Positions 43,813 to 53,010 of a stretch of DNA of 64,000 bases are shown here, one piece after another; position 1 is the stretch's first letter; the number at the start of each line of letters is the position of its first letter. The position numbers were made by a program, and so were the translations under genes. A model generated the notes under the pieces. It ran no database searches. It had not been told where the DNA came from and saw only the letters and a list, made by a program, of their open reading frames with translations. Origin of the DNA: Ichthyophis bannanicus. Taxonomy: Eukaryota; Chordata; Amphibia; Gymnophiona; Ichthyophiidae. The stretch lies in assembly GCA_033557465.1 (NCBI GenBank), contig CM066047.1, positions 2,108,001 through 2,172,000 on the forward strand, given 5' to 3'.

Positions 43813-45014
43813 CTAAGTCCTTTACCAGCTTATCTAAGTCATCACCAAACAGTAGTTTACCCCTGAAAGGAAGCTTACTGAGCCTTGCTTTAGAAGAAGC
43901 ATCTGCCGCCCAGTTACACAACCACAGATATCTTTTAGCTGCAATTAGAGGCCATACTCTTAGACAAACCCTAATAAGGTCATAATGAATGTCAGCCAAA
44001 TAAGCTGCCCCAGTCTCTAACCATGATACTTCTGCTGTAGCGTCTTCCACATTTTCTCTGTGTACCCACTGAGACCAATGAAGACAGGCTCTGGCTACCC
44101 ATGCACCACAAATTGAAGCTTGAATGGATAATGCATTGACATCAAATACCTGTTTTAACAATGTATCTAGCCTTCTATTCTGGCTATCCTTAAGGGCGGC
44201 ACTACCTTCCACCGAATTGTAATCTTCTTGGTAACAGCTGATACCACTGTATCTACTTTGGGAGACTTAAACAACTCCCAATCCTGATTCACTAGAGGAT
44301 ACAACCGAGCCATGACCCTGGACCCCTTTTGTCCTGCTTCGGGCATGTCTCATTCTTGCTGAATCATTTCTCTTACAACTCTGTGTATTGGAAAAGTCCT
44401 TTGCGACTTCCTAAATGCCTGCAACAAATGGTCCTCTAAGGTGGAGTCCTCCGCTGGCTCTGAGGCCGGCATATTAAGGGCTTTAAGTGTTTCCATAATC
44501 AACGCTGGCAACTCGTCTCGACAGAAAACACGAACCACTCTCGCCTGGTCCTCTTGTTCCGTGAGTTCTCCTCCTTCTAATTCATCTTCCAATTCCAAAT
44601 CCGGATCCAAAACCTCTGAGTGAACCTCTTCAGAGTCTATTGAATGTTCCTGTTGGCCTTTGCCTGTATTAGCTTTCTTAACAGGTACGGCGCCCTCAGC
44701 AACCTCCAAAGGAGTACCCGGACGCTTCCCTCTGGGTCCCCCCCCCCCCGGTAAAGGATAGTGGACCCTTTTGTCCATTTCCAAATGCTTGCTGAAGCAA
44801 AGATACAAACACCTGCGAAAATAACGCCGCCAAACCACCAGGAAGAATAGATTGTGCCTGAAGCAAATGCGGAATGGAGGATGGCCCTGCTACGTTTTTG
44901 ACAAAAGTACCTGTGTTGACACAGAGTCAGATATAGACAAGGAAGCAACTTCAGCACCTTCTCCACTGTTCTCTAAAGCCTGCTCCATAGCTGCTGCTTC
45001 CTCCATTCTACACA
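43736..45014 (-). pseudogene. DIRS B gag-like ORF1, interrupted
   Basis: 44350-44838 has an acidic region (LEDELEGGELTEQEDQ) followed by FRKSQRTFPIHRVVREMIQQE and a TGA where the continuing gag (DMPEAG) would carry a tryptophan. 43736-44212 holds QVFDVNALSIQASICGAWVA, RYLWLCNWAADASSKARLS, PFRGKLLFGDDLDKLVKDLG, a conserved DIRS ORF1 block. A frameshift lies at 44213-44349. The 5' part is cut at 45014 by the hAT-like element. The protein is thought to package DIRS RNA. Confidence 0.7.
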
Positions 45015-45037
45015 CAGGGCTGGCCCGTCCATTGAGC

Positions 45038-45097
45038 AAGAATGTTTTTTGCACAGGGCCCCGTGTTTCAGGGGGCCCCGCGCAAAAAACATTCTAC
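45038..45097. repeat. Hairpin with AGAATGTTTTTTGC arms
   Basis: AGAATGTTTTTTGCACAGGG and its complement (CGCAAAAAACATTCT) flank a CCCCGTGTTTCAGGGG centre. It is close to the left end of the hAT-like element. Confidence 0.85.
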
Positions 45098-45113
45098 ATT
45101 AGCACAAGTAGAT

Positions 45114-45516
45114 TAAAAAACAAACAAACCGGCTGCTGCTGCCGCTGTGGCAGCGGCAGAATCAAATGTCCCGCCGCGGGGCCCCGCCTGCCCGGCAGAG
45201 CCTCCCTGCACCATCATCTCCCGAGTCCCTCCCAATGCACGGGCTTTCAGAGCCGCAAAGGGAGAGCTTCTCTGACCTCTCGTGGCTCTGTTAATCCTGC
45301 CGGGGCTGATGGGAAATCCCATCAGCCCCGGCGAGATTAACAGAGCCGCGAGAAGAAAGGGAAACTCTCACGGCTCTGAAAGCCCGCGCATTGGGAGGGA
45401 CTCGGGAGCTGATGCTGCAGGGAGGCTCTGCCGGGCAGGCGGGGCCCCGCTGCGGGACATTTGATTCTGCTGCTGCCACGGCGGCAGCGGAAGCAGCAGC
45501 CGGTTTGTTTTTTAAA
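45114..45516. repeat. 400-bp GC-rich palindrome
   Basis: The two arms, about 200 bp each, are inverted copies around a centre at about 45315 (GATGGGAAATCCCATC). The outer arms read AAACAAACCGGCTGCTGCTG on the left and CAGCAGCAGCCGGTTTG on the right. Mismatches are few and scattered. Short frames on both strands (for example 45113-45322 and 45291-45479) mirror each other because of the symmetry and are not genes. Confidence 0.9.
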
Positions 45517-45526
45517 ATCTATCAGG

Positions 45527-46167
45527 GCTGATGCGGGGAGGGGGGTTAGGACTGGTAATGGGCTATGGGGGGGCTAAGACTGGAAGTGGGTTGATGGGGG
45601 GAGGGGGTTAGGACTGGTACTGGGCTATGGGGGGGTTAGGACTACTAATGGGCTATGGGGGGGCTAAGACTGGACGTGTGCTGATGGGGGGTTTAAGACA
45701 GGAAATGTGCTGATGGGGGGGTTAGGACTGGTAATGGGCTATGGGGGTGCTAAGACTGGAAATAGGCTGATGGGGGTTTAGGACTGGTAATGGGCTATGG
45801 GGGGGCTAGGACTGGAAATGGGCTATGGGGGGCTAGGACTGCAAATGGGCTAATGGGGGGTTAGGACTGGAATGGGCTGTGGGGAGGCTAAGACTGGAAA
45901 TGGGCTGATGGGGGTTAGGACTGGTAATGGGCTATGGGGGGGCTAAGACTGAAAATGGGATGATGGGGGGCTTAGGACTGGAAGTGGGCTGATGGGGGGC
46001 TTAGGACTGGTAATGGGCTATGGGCGGGGCTAGGACTGGTAATGGGCTGGGGGGGGTGGCTAGGACTGGAAATGGGCTGAGTTGAAGGAGGGCTTGAACT
46101 GCAAATAGCTGATGGGGACGGGGGCTTGGAATGGAAATGGGCTGTGTGGAAGAAGGGCTTGAACTAC
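45527..46167 (+). repeat. G-rich minisatellite, left block
   Basis: The unit is about 27-30 bp, of the type GGGCTAGGACTGGAAATGGGCTGATGG, with G runs of 4-8. Variants alternate CTAAGACTGG, TTAGGACTGG and ATGGGCTATG. The array continues at 48817 after the L2 insertion. G-tracts are strictly on the plus strand. Confidence 0.9.
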
Positions 46168-48816
46168 AAATTTATTTTTATTTATTTATTTAGCATACAT
46201 TTGTATACCACTACTTCCAGCGATCAGTAGCGGTTTGATTACAGATATGAATTTGTCGAATCATGACAGAAATTTTGCGGTATACACACATTGATTTGGA
46301 GGGGGAAGCACAGCACACGGGGAGAGGTCATATGTAGAGGAGTCAGACATTACATATTTACATATTTACATAAACTGCAACCATGTTTCATTGGGTGGTA
46401 TCATTTATACCCCTGGGATTATATCAGATTGTATTGACACTGGAAAAGATGTGTCTTGAGTTTCTTTCTGAATTCCATAAGGTCTTTAATAGCTCTTAGC
46501 TCTGGTGGAAGTTGGTTCCAGAGGGACAGGGCCGAGTAGGAGTATGCTCGTTGGCTAGTAGTGGCAGTTACAGATCTGATATCAGGGGGAACGTGGAGTA
46601 TATTTGAGTGGATTGTTCGCCTGCTTCTGTTGGGTGGTTGCATGCTGATAAGGGTGGAGAGAAAGGATGGCGCTATGTTATGTATGAGCTTGAAGGTGGT
46701 TATTAGTGTTTTATATTTTATCCGGGCTGCAATGGGGAGCCAGTGTAGCTCGATTAATACAGGGGTAATGTGATCAGTAAGGTTTTTTTTCATGATGACC
46801 CTAGCCGCTACATTTTGGGCCATTTGGAGAATGTTGAGGGTTTTCTTTGGAAGGCCCTGTAGGATGGCATTGCAGTAGTCGAGGTGTGGCATAATTAGAG
46901 CTTGTGCAACAGATCTGAAATCGTGAGGTTCAATGATGCTCCGTAGTGGTTGTAGGACTCTAAGTTTGTGGAAAACGGCCTTGTTGGTTTTGCGGAGGTG
47001 CTTTTCCATCTTTAGATTGTTGTCAAGTGTTACACCCAGATATTTTATTTCAGTCTTCGTGTTGTATGTATTGTTACATAGGGTGACTGACGCAGGAGGG
47101 TCAAAGTTTGGTTTTCTTGAGATATACATGACTTCAGTCTTCTTATGGTTGATCGCCATGTTGTTTTGCTGTATCCAATTTAACATCTCGGTGAGGAATG
47201 TTTCAAGCTGAGTATAGTTAGGGTTCTCGGTATCCAACTGTGTGTAGAGCATAATATCATCCGCATAAATGTGGTAGTTGATATTGTGTCGTTGGAGAAT
47301 ATTACAGAGGGGTCGCATATAGACATTGAAAAGTAGCGCCGAGAGAGCGGAGCCCTGAGGTATGCCTTGCGTTTGCGGGAAAGCTTTTGCTTCTTCGCCA
47401 TTGAAATGAACCTGTGGCATTCTGTTGGTTATGTAAGAAGAGAACCATTTCAGGGGGGTTCCCAATATTCCTATTGATTCAATCCTTTGTAGGAGGGTTC
47501 CATGATGGACTGTGTCAAAGGCGGCAGAGATGTCAATGAAAATGAGTATAAACATTTTCTTTTTGTCTTCAAGGCCCTTGAGGAGGTTGTTAAGCAGTGC
47601 TATCAATAGCGTTTCCACCCCATGACGTTGTTGGAAACCGTATTGCTGTTCATCTAGGGTTTCATGTTCATCCAGATGGTCTTGTAGTTGTAATAGAACT
47701 GCCTTCTCGATGATCTTTGCCAGGAAAGATATGCTGGAGATGGGGCGGTAGGAGGCTGGGTCGTCCTTGTTGAGTGAGTTGTTCTTTAGGATTGGCCTTA
47801 TTATCAATTTCTTGAGTTGTGTGGGCATTATTCCTTGTTGCAGCGATTGGTTCACAATATGTGATACTTGTTTCGCAATATCTTGTTTTGCCGCCTTAAC
47901 CCAAGCAGTTGGGCAGGGATCTAGCGGGGAGGTGGTGGTACGGATGTTTGTTATTATGTTGGTAATTTGCTGGACATCAATGTTGTGAAAGTTGCTCCAT
48001 GTTTTTTCCTGGTCTATATTGGTCATCTTGCTTAGGCGATGTTCCAGGTAGGTTTCGTTCAAACAGCGAGTGGGTGTGGTTGCAGTGAGTAGTTTACTTG
48101 CGTAATGGTCTGCCAGGGTTTGGGGTTTGATTACGGTACCCCGGTGGTCTTCCAGAGGTACTTTTGTCAGTGATTTTACTAGTTCGAATAGCTCACGAGG
48201 CTTATTGATAGCTTTGTTTAATAAGTTGGTGTGATGTGTCATTTTCGCAGAGTTGATCTCGCCTTTGTATTTTGTGAGGTGTTTGAGGTATTCATTCTTG
48301 TGTTCAATGGCTTTGTTTCGTCGCCATTTTCTCTCCAGTCTTCGGAGTTCCCTCTTCGTTCTGGTTAGCGTTTCTGTGTACCAGGGTTCAGATCTGGGTT
48401 TAGTTGAGATCGGGGGGGTCTTCCATGTAGGGTGCGATGCAGCCTGGATTCCCGCATCCCAGCTATTTGTTAGCAGATCGAGGTCCATGCATTCCAAATC
48501 TATGTGGGCGGTAATGTTACTTATGAGATCTTCCAAGTTTAATTTGTTGAAACCCCTTTGTGGGTGTACTGTTCTCCGAGCCTTTGCGTCTTTGGGTAAG
48601 GATGGCAGGTTTAAGCGTAGATCAATTTGATGGTGGTCGGACCATGGTACTGGAGTTATCCTTATTAGAGGTTTTTCTTCGTTGCGCTGCTGATTCGTGG
48701 GTGTGAAGACCATGTCCAGGGTATGACCCTTGTCGTGGGTGGCCTCATTTATTAGCTGTTGATATCCTAGTTGGTTCATGGCTTCAAGGAAGGTCTTTGC
48801 GTGAGTAGGTGGCATT
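46168..48816 (-). mobile_element. Young 5'-truncated L2 in the minisatellite
   Basis: The low-coordinate end is the 3' terminus (TTATTTTTATTTATTTATTT, then TTGTATACCACTACTTCC on the plus strand). The high-coordinate end is a truncation within the endonuclease. Flanking DNA on both sides is the same minisatellite (CTTGAACTACAAAT and GAGCTGATGGGG). The frame inside has no stop. Confidence 0.9.
46419..48815 (-). CDS. L2 ORF2 (end of endonuclease plus full reverse transcriptase), uninterrupted
   Basis: The 798-codon frame starts in the endonuclease because the copy is truncated; the listed methionine is therefore not the native start. Its first part has the endonuclease end (ITPVPWSDHHQIDLRL, residues about 53-68). 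The polymerase shows SYRPISSISFLAKIIEKA (about 355), QYGFQQRHGVETL, IFIDISAAFDTVHHGTLL (about 425), GIPQGSALSALLFNVYM (about 484) and YHIYADDIMLYTQ (YADD, about 517). The C-terminus has ARVIMKKNLTDHITPVLIELHWLPIAARIKYK and ALSLWNQLPPELRAIKD. No frameshift or stop occurs, in contrast with every other LINE here. It would nick poorly without its N-terminal endonuclease, so it is likely not mobile alone. Confidence 0.85.
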   Translation of the reverse strand: MPPTHAKTFLEAMNQLGYQQLINEATHDKGHTLDMVFTPTNQQRNEEKPLIRITPVPWSDHHQIDLRLNLPSLPKDAKARRTVHPQRGFNKLNLEDLISNITAHIDLECMDLDLLTNSWDAGIQAASHPTWKTPPISTKPRSEPWYTETLTRTKRELRRLERKWRRNKAIEHKNEYLKHLTKYKGEINSAKMTHHTNLLNKAINKPRELFELVKSLTKVPLEDHRGTVIKPQTLADHYASKLLTATTPTRCLNETYLEHRLSKMTNIDQEKTWSNFHNIDVQQITNIITNIRTTTSPLDPCPTAWVKAAKQDIAKQVSHIVNQSLQQGIMPTQLKKLIIRPILKNNSLNKDDPASYRPISSISFLAKIIEKAVLLQLQDHLDEHETLDEQQYGFQQRHGVETLLIALLNNLLKGLEDKKKMFILIFIDISAAFDTVHHGTLLQRIESIGILGTPLKWFSSYITNRMPQVHFNGEEAKAFPQTQGIPQGSALSALLFNVYMRPLCNILQRHNINYHIYADDIMLYTQLDTENPNYTQLETFLTEMLNWIQQNNMAINHKKTEVMYISRKPNFDPPASVTLCNNTYNTKTEIKYLGVTLDNNLKMEKHLRKTNKAVFHKLRVLQPLRSIIEPHDFRSVAQALIMPHLDYCNAILQGLPKKTLNILQMAQNVAARVIMKKNLTDHITPVLIELHWLPIAARIKYKTLITTFKLIHNIAPSFLSTLISMQPPNRSRRTIHSNILHVPPDIRSVTATTSQRAYSYSALSLWNQLPPELRAIKDLMEFRKKLKTHLFQCQYNLI

Positions 48817-49790
48817 GAGCTGATGGGGAGGGGGGCTTGGAATGGAAATGGGCTGTGAGAGGGGGGAGCTAGGACTGGAAATGGGTTGAGTGAGGGGGGC
48901 TAGGACAGGAAATGGGCTGATGAAGGGCTAGGATAGGACTGGAAATGGGCTGTGGTGGGGGCTTGAATTGAAATGGACTCATGGAGGGGCTAGAACTGGA
49001 AGTAGGCTCATGGGGGGCTTGGATTGGAAATGGGCTGAGTGGAGGGGAGCTAGGATTTGACATGGGCTAATGATGGTGGGGCTAGGAAAGGACTAGAAAT
49101 GGGCTGATGGGGGGCTGGGATTGGAAATGAGCTGATGGAGGGACTCGGATGGGGGAGCTAGGACTTGAAATGGGCTGATGGGGGATTAGGACTGGTAATG
49201 GGCTATGGGGGGCTAAGACTGAAAATGGGGTAATGGGGGGGCTTAGGACTGGTAATTGGTTATGGGGGGCTTAGGACGTAATGGGCTATGGGGGGGGGCT
49301 AGGACTGGTAATGGGCTGGGGGGGGGGGTGGCTAGGACTGGAAATGGGCTGAGTGGAAGGAGGTCTTGAACTGCAAATAGCTGATGGGGACGGGGGCTTG
49401 GAATGGAAATGGGCTGAGTGGAAGGAAGGCTTGAACTACAAATAGCTGATGGGGAGGGGGCTTGGAATGGAAATGGGCTGTGAGAGGAGGGAGCTAGGAC
49501 TGGAAATGGGCTGAGTGAGGGGGGCTAGGACAGGAAATGGGCTGATGGTGGGGCTAGGAAAGGGCTAGGAATGGGCTGATGGGGTCTGGGATTGGAAATG
49601 AGCTGATGGAGGGACTCAAATGGGGGAGCTAGGACTGGAAATGGGCTGATGGTGGGGCTAGGATAGGACTAGAAATGGGCTTATGGGGGGCTGGGATTGG
49701 AAATGAGCTGATGGAGGGACTCGGATGGGGGAACTAGGACTGGAAATGGGGTGATGCGGGGACTAGAAGGGAGCGGATGCTGGGTGGGGC
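48817..49790 (+). repeat. G-rich minisatellite, right block
   Basis: It continues the units seen before the L2 (GGGGCTAGGACTGGAAATGG, GGGCTGAGTGGAAGGAGG). A higher-order period is visible: CTTGGAATGGAAATGGGCTG recurs at about 48836, 49396 and 49456. The repeat decays after 49790 into unrecognised A-rich DNA. Confidence 0.9.
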
Positions 49791-50800
49791 TGGAACTAGA
49801 AGGGAGCTGATGTTGGGGGAAGATTAGAATGGGATAGAGCTGGGAGAGTGAAATGGAGAGGGAAAAATATTTTGTGTGGGAGGGAAGACAAATCTACAAT
49901 TAGCTGGATATTGGGAGAGTAAGTGGGGATTGAGGATGGCGGGGTAAAATTTGAGTGGATGAAATAGGAATGAGGAAAGAGCAAAAGGAGAAAGATTAGT
50001 ATGTTAAAGCAGATGTAGAGAGAGAATGGAAAAAAAACTAGAAGAGTGAAGAAAGGACAAATGGACAGCAGACGATGGAGAGTTAGCAGAAGACACGAAG
50101 AAACCAGAAGAAAGTGGCTGGAGCAATTGCAACTGAAAAAAAATGCACAAAAGGTAGAAAAATATCTCTTTATTGAATTTATTAACTGAAATATGCCAGC
50201 TCTGGGAAATGTGCATCATTAACGTCTGCACTTTGTTTAGTACAAGAGGAAATTAATTTATAGTTTTATTTCTACAGTGTTGTTGGGCTTTTGGGGTTCC
50301 CAGTTTACTTATTGTCTTCCTGTTTCTACATTGTGATTTCTTGTTTGGTGACGGTCTATGTTCTGCACGTGTAACTGAGCTGAGGTATTCTGTTTATGTA
50401 ATTCCTATTTGACATTGCCACTTGTTCTCTTTCCCCAGTAGGTCATGTATTGTTCTCTGAAATGTATTGGTTTAATATTTGTAGTGTTGCCTTTTGATAG
50501 ATAGGGTCTTGTGCTTTGTGAGTCCTGGTAGTGCCGTTATGATACGGCGGGTTTGCTATGGGTTCTAAATGGGTAGTGTTTGTAGTAGTTCCTAATGTGC
50601 CTGGCAGTTGGCACTGGATTATAGTAATGTAGAAATCTTTTAGTCTTTCTTTATCCATACACTCATTAAGAGGCATGTTTACTAAAAGTTAGTGTATGGT
50701 AACATTATGCAAATATTTATGCAAATGAGGTCCCTTATGCAAATGAGGCCCCGCACCGAGTCTCCGCACATGGCCCCACACCCCCCTTGGGCCGCCCCTG
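49791..50800. other. Right part of the hAT-like element, with a second TIR-like motif
   Basis: No coding frame. At 50671 the phrase GAGGCATGTTTACTAAAAGT resembles the terminal repeat of the Harbinger-like element at 21490, and TATGCAAATGAGG words follow. No matching second end was found. Confidence 0.45.
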
Positions 50801-51734
50801 TCTACACACACCTGTTTCAGACAGGGTTCCTCTTCTAATGCCACAGACTAAACACTGTGGCCTAGAAGGCATTATGCCACTATAATGTTGTTTCTAAAAA
50901 CTATTCTTCTGATAACGCTTCAGAAGAATACGTCCCAGCAGTTTCTTTACAAACTGTTTAGACTGAGTGTAATATATCATTAACATTTTTTAAAATGTTA
51001 ATGTTAAAGTTCCCACTCACAATTAATCCTGAGGTTAAATATATAAAAAAACATGCCCCCCCCTTCAAACCAGATCTCTCTAGTAAATTTAAAAGCTTTA
51101 AAACTTTACTGTAACAAACGCCCATTTTTCCTGTGCGCGCGACACTAAGCAGAGCCTGTGCCAAAACCAACTGCCATTTTGCCTCCTTAGTAAAGCATGA
51201 CTAAGCCTTCTTACCTTTGGCCCTCTTTGCCTCCGAGTATAGAAACACTCCAACTTCTCTCTATCATGTCCGGATCTCCCACGCATGGCCGTAATAACGA
51301 CTTCAGCGTAGGAGGAGAAACTGGATGTTTTGTAAGTGCCGCCGTTCAACGCTGCTCTGAAGAAAGAACTCCTGACAGCTCCGGTGGCTCCTTTAAACCT
51401 CCGCTCCTCACCCAAAACAGGTGGGTTCGGGAGGCGGAATCCTGCTTTTATTTTGTGCCGGACAAGTCGGCAGAGCAGCTATGCTTTAAAATAAATAGCC
51501 ACGGGTTAAGCAGGAAAAGGAGGAAAAGGAGAGAGAAAGAGGGGGGGGGGGGGAGGGTGCCTCAGGACTCCTAAGTCTCTAAAATTAATTGACTAATTAT
51601 AAAATTAAATAATTATATATAGTTATATATAAAACAAATTAAATTAAGCTAATTAAAATTAATTAATTAACTATTTCACTGCTTAATTGTCCCTCTAGTG
51701 AGCCCTGAATCTCTGGGCTCATACAACCTCCAGC
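50801..51734 (-). other. DIRS B leader and start of ORF1 region
   Basis: This continues DIRS B after the hAT-like element. The minus strand has a 105-codon frame (51098-51415) with no recognised motif. A poly-G run lies at about 51541-51553, and 51570-51680 is an A/T-rich stretch of TTAATTAA words. Confidence 0.45.
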
Positions 51735-51888
51735 TGCTTGGAGACTGAATCAACTGGAGCAAGGAGGCGGTCCCTCGGGTGCTTATACCAGTGACATCAA
51801 AAGAGTGTCATTGTTCATTCTCCAAGCTGCTGGAAGAGGTACACTATTCCCAGAGATTCTGGGACTGGACTGGAGAGACGATAAGGAA
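51735..51888. repeat. DIRS B right inverted terminal repeat
   Basis: It is the inverse of 40128-40245 (AGAGTGTCATTGTTCATTCT, AAGCTGCTGGAAGAGGTACA). It ends GGACTGGAGAGACG, ATAAGGAA at 51888, which is the end spelled in the internal complementary region. Confidence 0.85.
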
Positions 51889-52092
51889 TGTTAGTTATCC
51901 AGTCATGACTAATATTGATTAAAGATATGAGCAAAGTAGTTGGTGAAGAGGTAGAAAGGAAATGGCTAATCACTCTAATTTGGCAAAGGGAAAAGTAGGA
52001 GCACTTAACAATATTACTGATAGGAAAAGTGCCTGAGGTCAAACTGTTAATAAGAGGAGAGGGCACATGGGAGGAGAGTCAGCGAACTGATA
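51889..52092. other. Unassigned
   Basis: I see no gene or element end. Minus-strand frames are short. Confidence 0.3.
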
Positions 52093-52214
52093 GGAATCAT
52101 AAAAACATAAGATATGCCATACTGGATAAGACCAAAGGTTCCTCAAGCCCAGTATCCTGTTTCCAACAGTGACCAATTCAGATCACAAGTATCAGGTTCC
52201 CAATACCATGAAAA
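52093..52214 (-). mobile_element. CR1 3' end, antisense
   Basis: ATGCCATACTGGATAAGACC and CAGTATCCTGTTTCCAACAG are the inverted CR1 terminus, as at 61440. The following 52215-52670 has no feature I recognise. Confidence 0.8.
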
Positions 52215-52670
52215 GTAAACACAAGCAAACCAGGATCTAAAATTAGAGCCGACAGGATCAAGGGGTATGTGGTTTTGTGATAAGAGGCAATGTTGGGATA
52301 GAGCAATGAGTGCCACTGTACTGAAGGAATTCCATGTGTGCGTCAACGACTGGGAAGAAAGAGACAGAGGGGACAGAGAGGCTTGAATAAATGGACAGCT
52401 GACCTCCTATAAACTCTATTAAGGCAGGGATTCTCAAATCCTGTCTGCTTACTTTTGTAAGTTTGCACAACTCTTGGACAGTTCCTTTCTGGCCATACCG
52501 AAAGGAGGCTGACTTCTTGGAGAAGGGCAATCACTGGGAGGTGAAGCCTTGCTTAGATGACAGCAGCATGCATCCCAGAGCAAAGTCTTCCCTGCAGTAG
52601 AATAAAAAGAACTCCTTAGGATTGTATTCCAGCAATTGTCAGGTTTTGTCTCACCAGAGCCTTGGTTTAT

Positions 52671-53010
52671 GCTTTATTCCAGATTTGATATGCCACCCAT
52701 CACACAGTTTCAGAGCGGTTTACATCATCGTAAGATCATAAAGACGGTAAATTTAACAAAAATTAGGAGGAGCAGCATTAAGAAAAGAAAAACATAAAGG
52801 AAGAAAGAGCCTAATAAAACATCTATGTTCCACGTTGTTGCAGAGGGCTAATGATATGGGTGGTCAACAAAGTTCAGAGAGGACAGTAAACCACCTATGT
52901 GAAGGCCATCTCAAAAAAGTAGATCTTTAGTTTTCTTTAAATGTCCTAAGACAGGATTCTTCCCTCAAATAAAGAGGGAGAGAGTTCTATAATTGTGGGG
53001 CAAGGGCCTT
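52671..53010 (-). mobile_element. LINE 3' end (L2-like), antisense
   Basis: The plus strand starts GTTTATGCTTTATTCCAG and GAGCGGTTTACATCATC. The minus strand gives a C-terminal motif like NSLPLYLREE before the UTR. It is 5'-truncated at a DIRS gag remnant. Confidence 0.55.

Larger units (their letters stand above)
45015..50800. mobile_element. hAT-like non-autonomous element (5786 bp) with exact 8-bp target duplication
   Basis: The ends are CAGGGCTGGCCC and, inverted, CAGGGGCGGCCC. The exact 8-bp duplication TCTACACA sits at 45007-45014 and 50801-50808, and DIRS B gag is continuous across it. The interior has a short hairpin (45038-45097), a 400-bp palindrome, a G-rich minisatellite, and an A-rich right part (49790-50670) without coding. 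A young L2 (46168-48816) has inserted in the minisatellite, so the element proper is about 3.1 kb. I see no transposase. Confidence 0.85.
40071..51888 (-). mobile_element. DIRS element B, complete ends, antisense (about 6 kb plus a 5.8-kb nested hAT-like element)
   Basis: The left terminus AGTGAAATTAGACTTACCTG and the right terminus ending GACGATAAGGAA belong to inverted repeats (40071-40245 and 51735-51888). Together they are recapitulated in the internal complementary region at 40548-40643. From right to left on the minus strand lie leader, gag-like ORF, reverse transcriptase, RNase H and a tyrosine recombinase, the DIRS1 layout. The gag is interrupted by the element at 45015-50800. It is the best-preserved DIRS of the window, with an open recombinase. 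Confidence 0.9.

Noticed and set aside
45113..45479. Mirror-image short frames on both strands suggesting paired genes
   Set aside because: They are produced by the symmetry of the 400-bp palindrome.
48869..49063. Proline-serine repeat protein (minus strand)
   Set aside because: It is the complement of the G-rich minisatellite.
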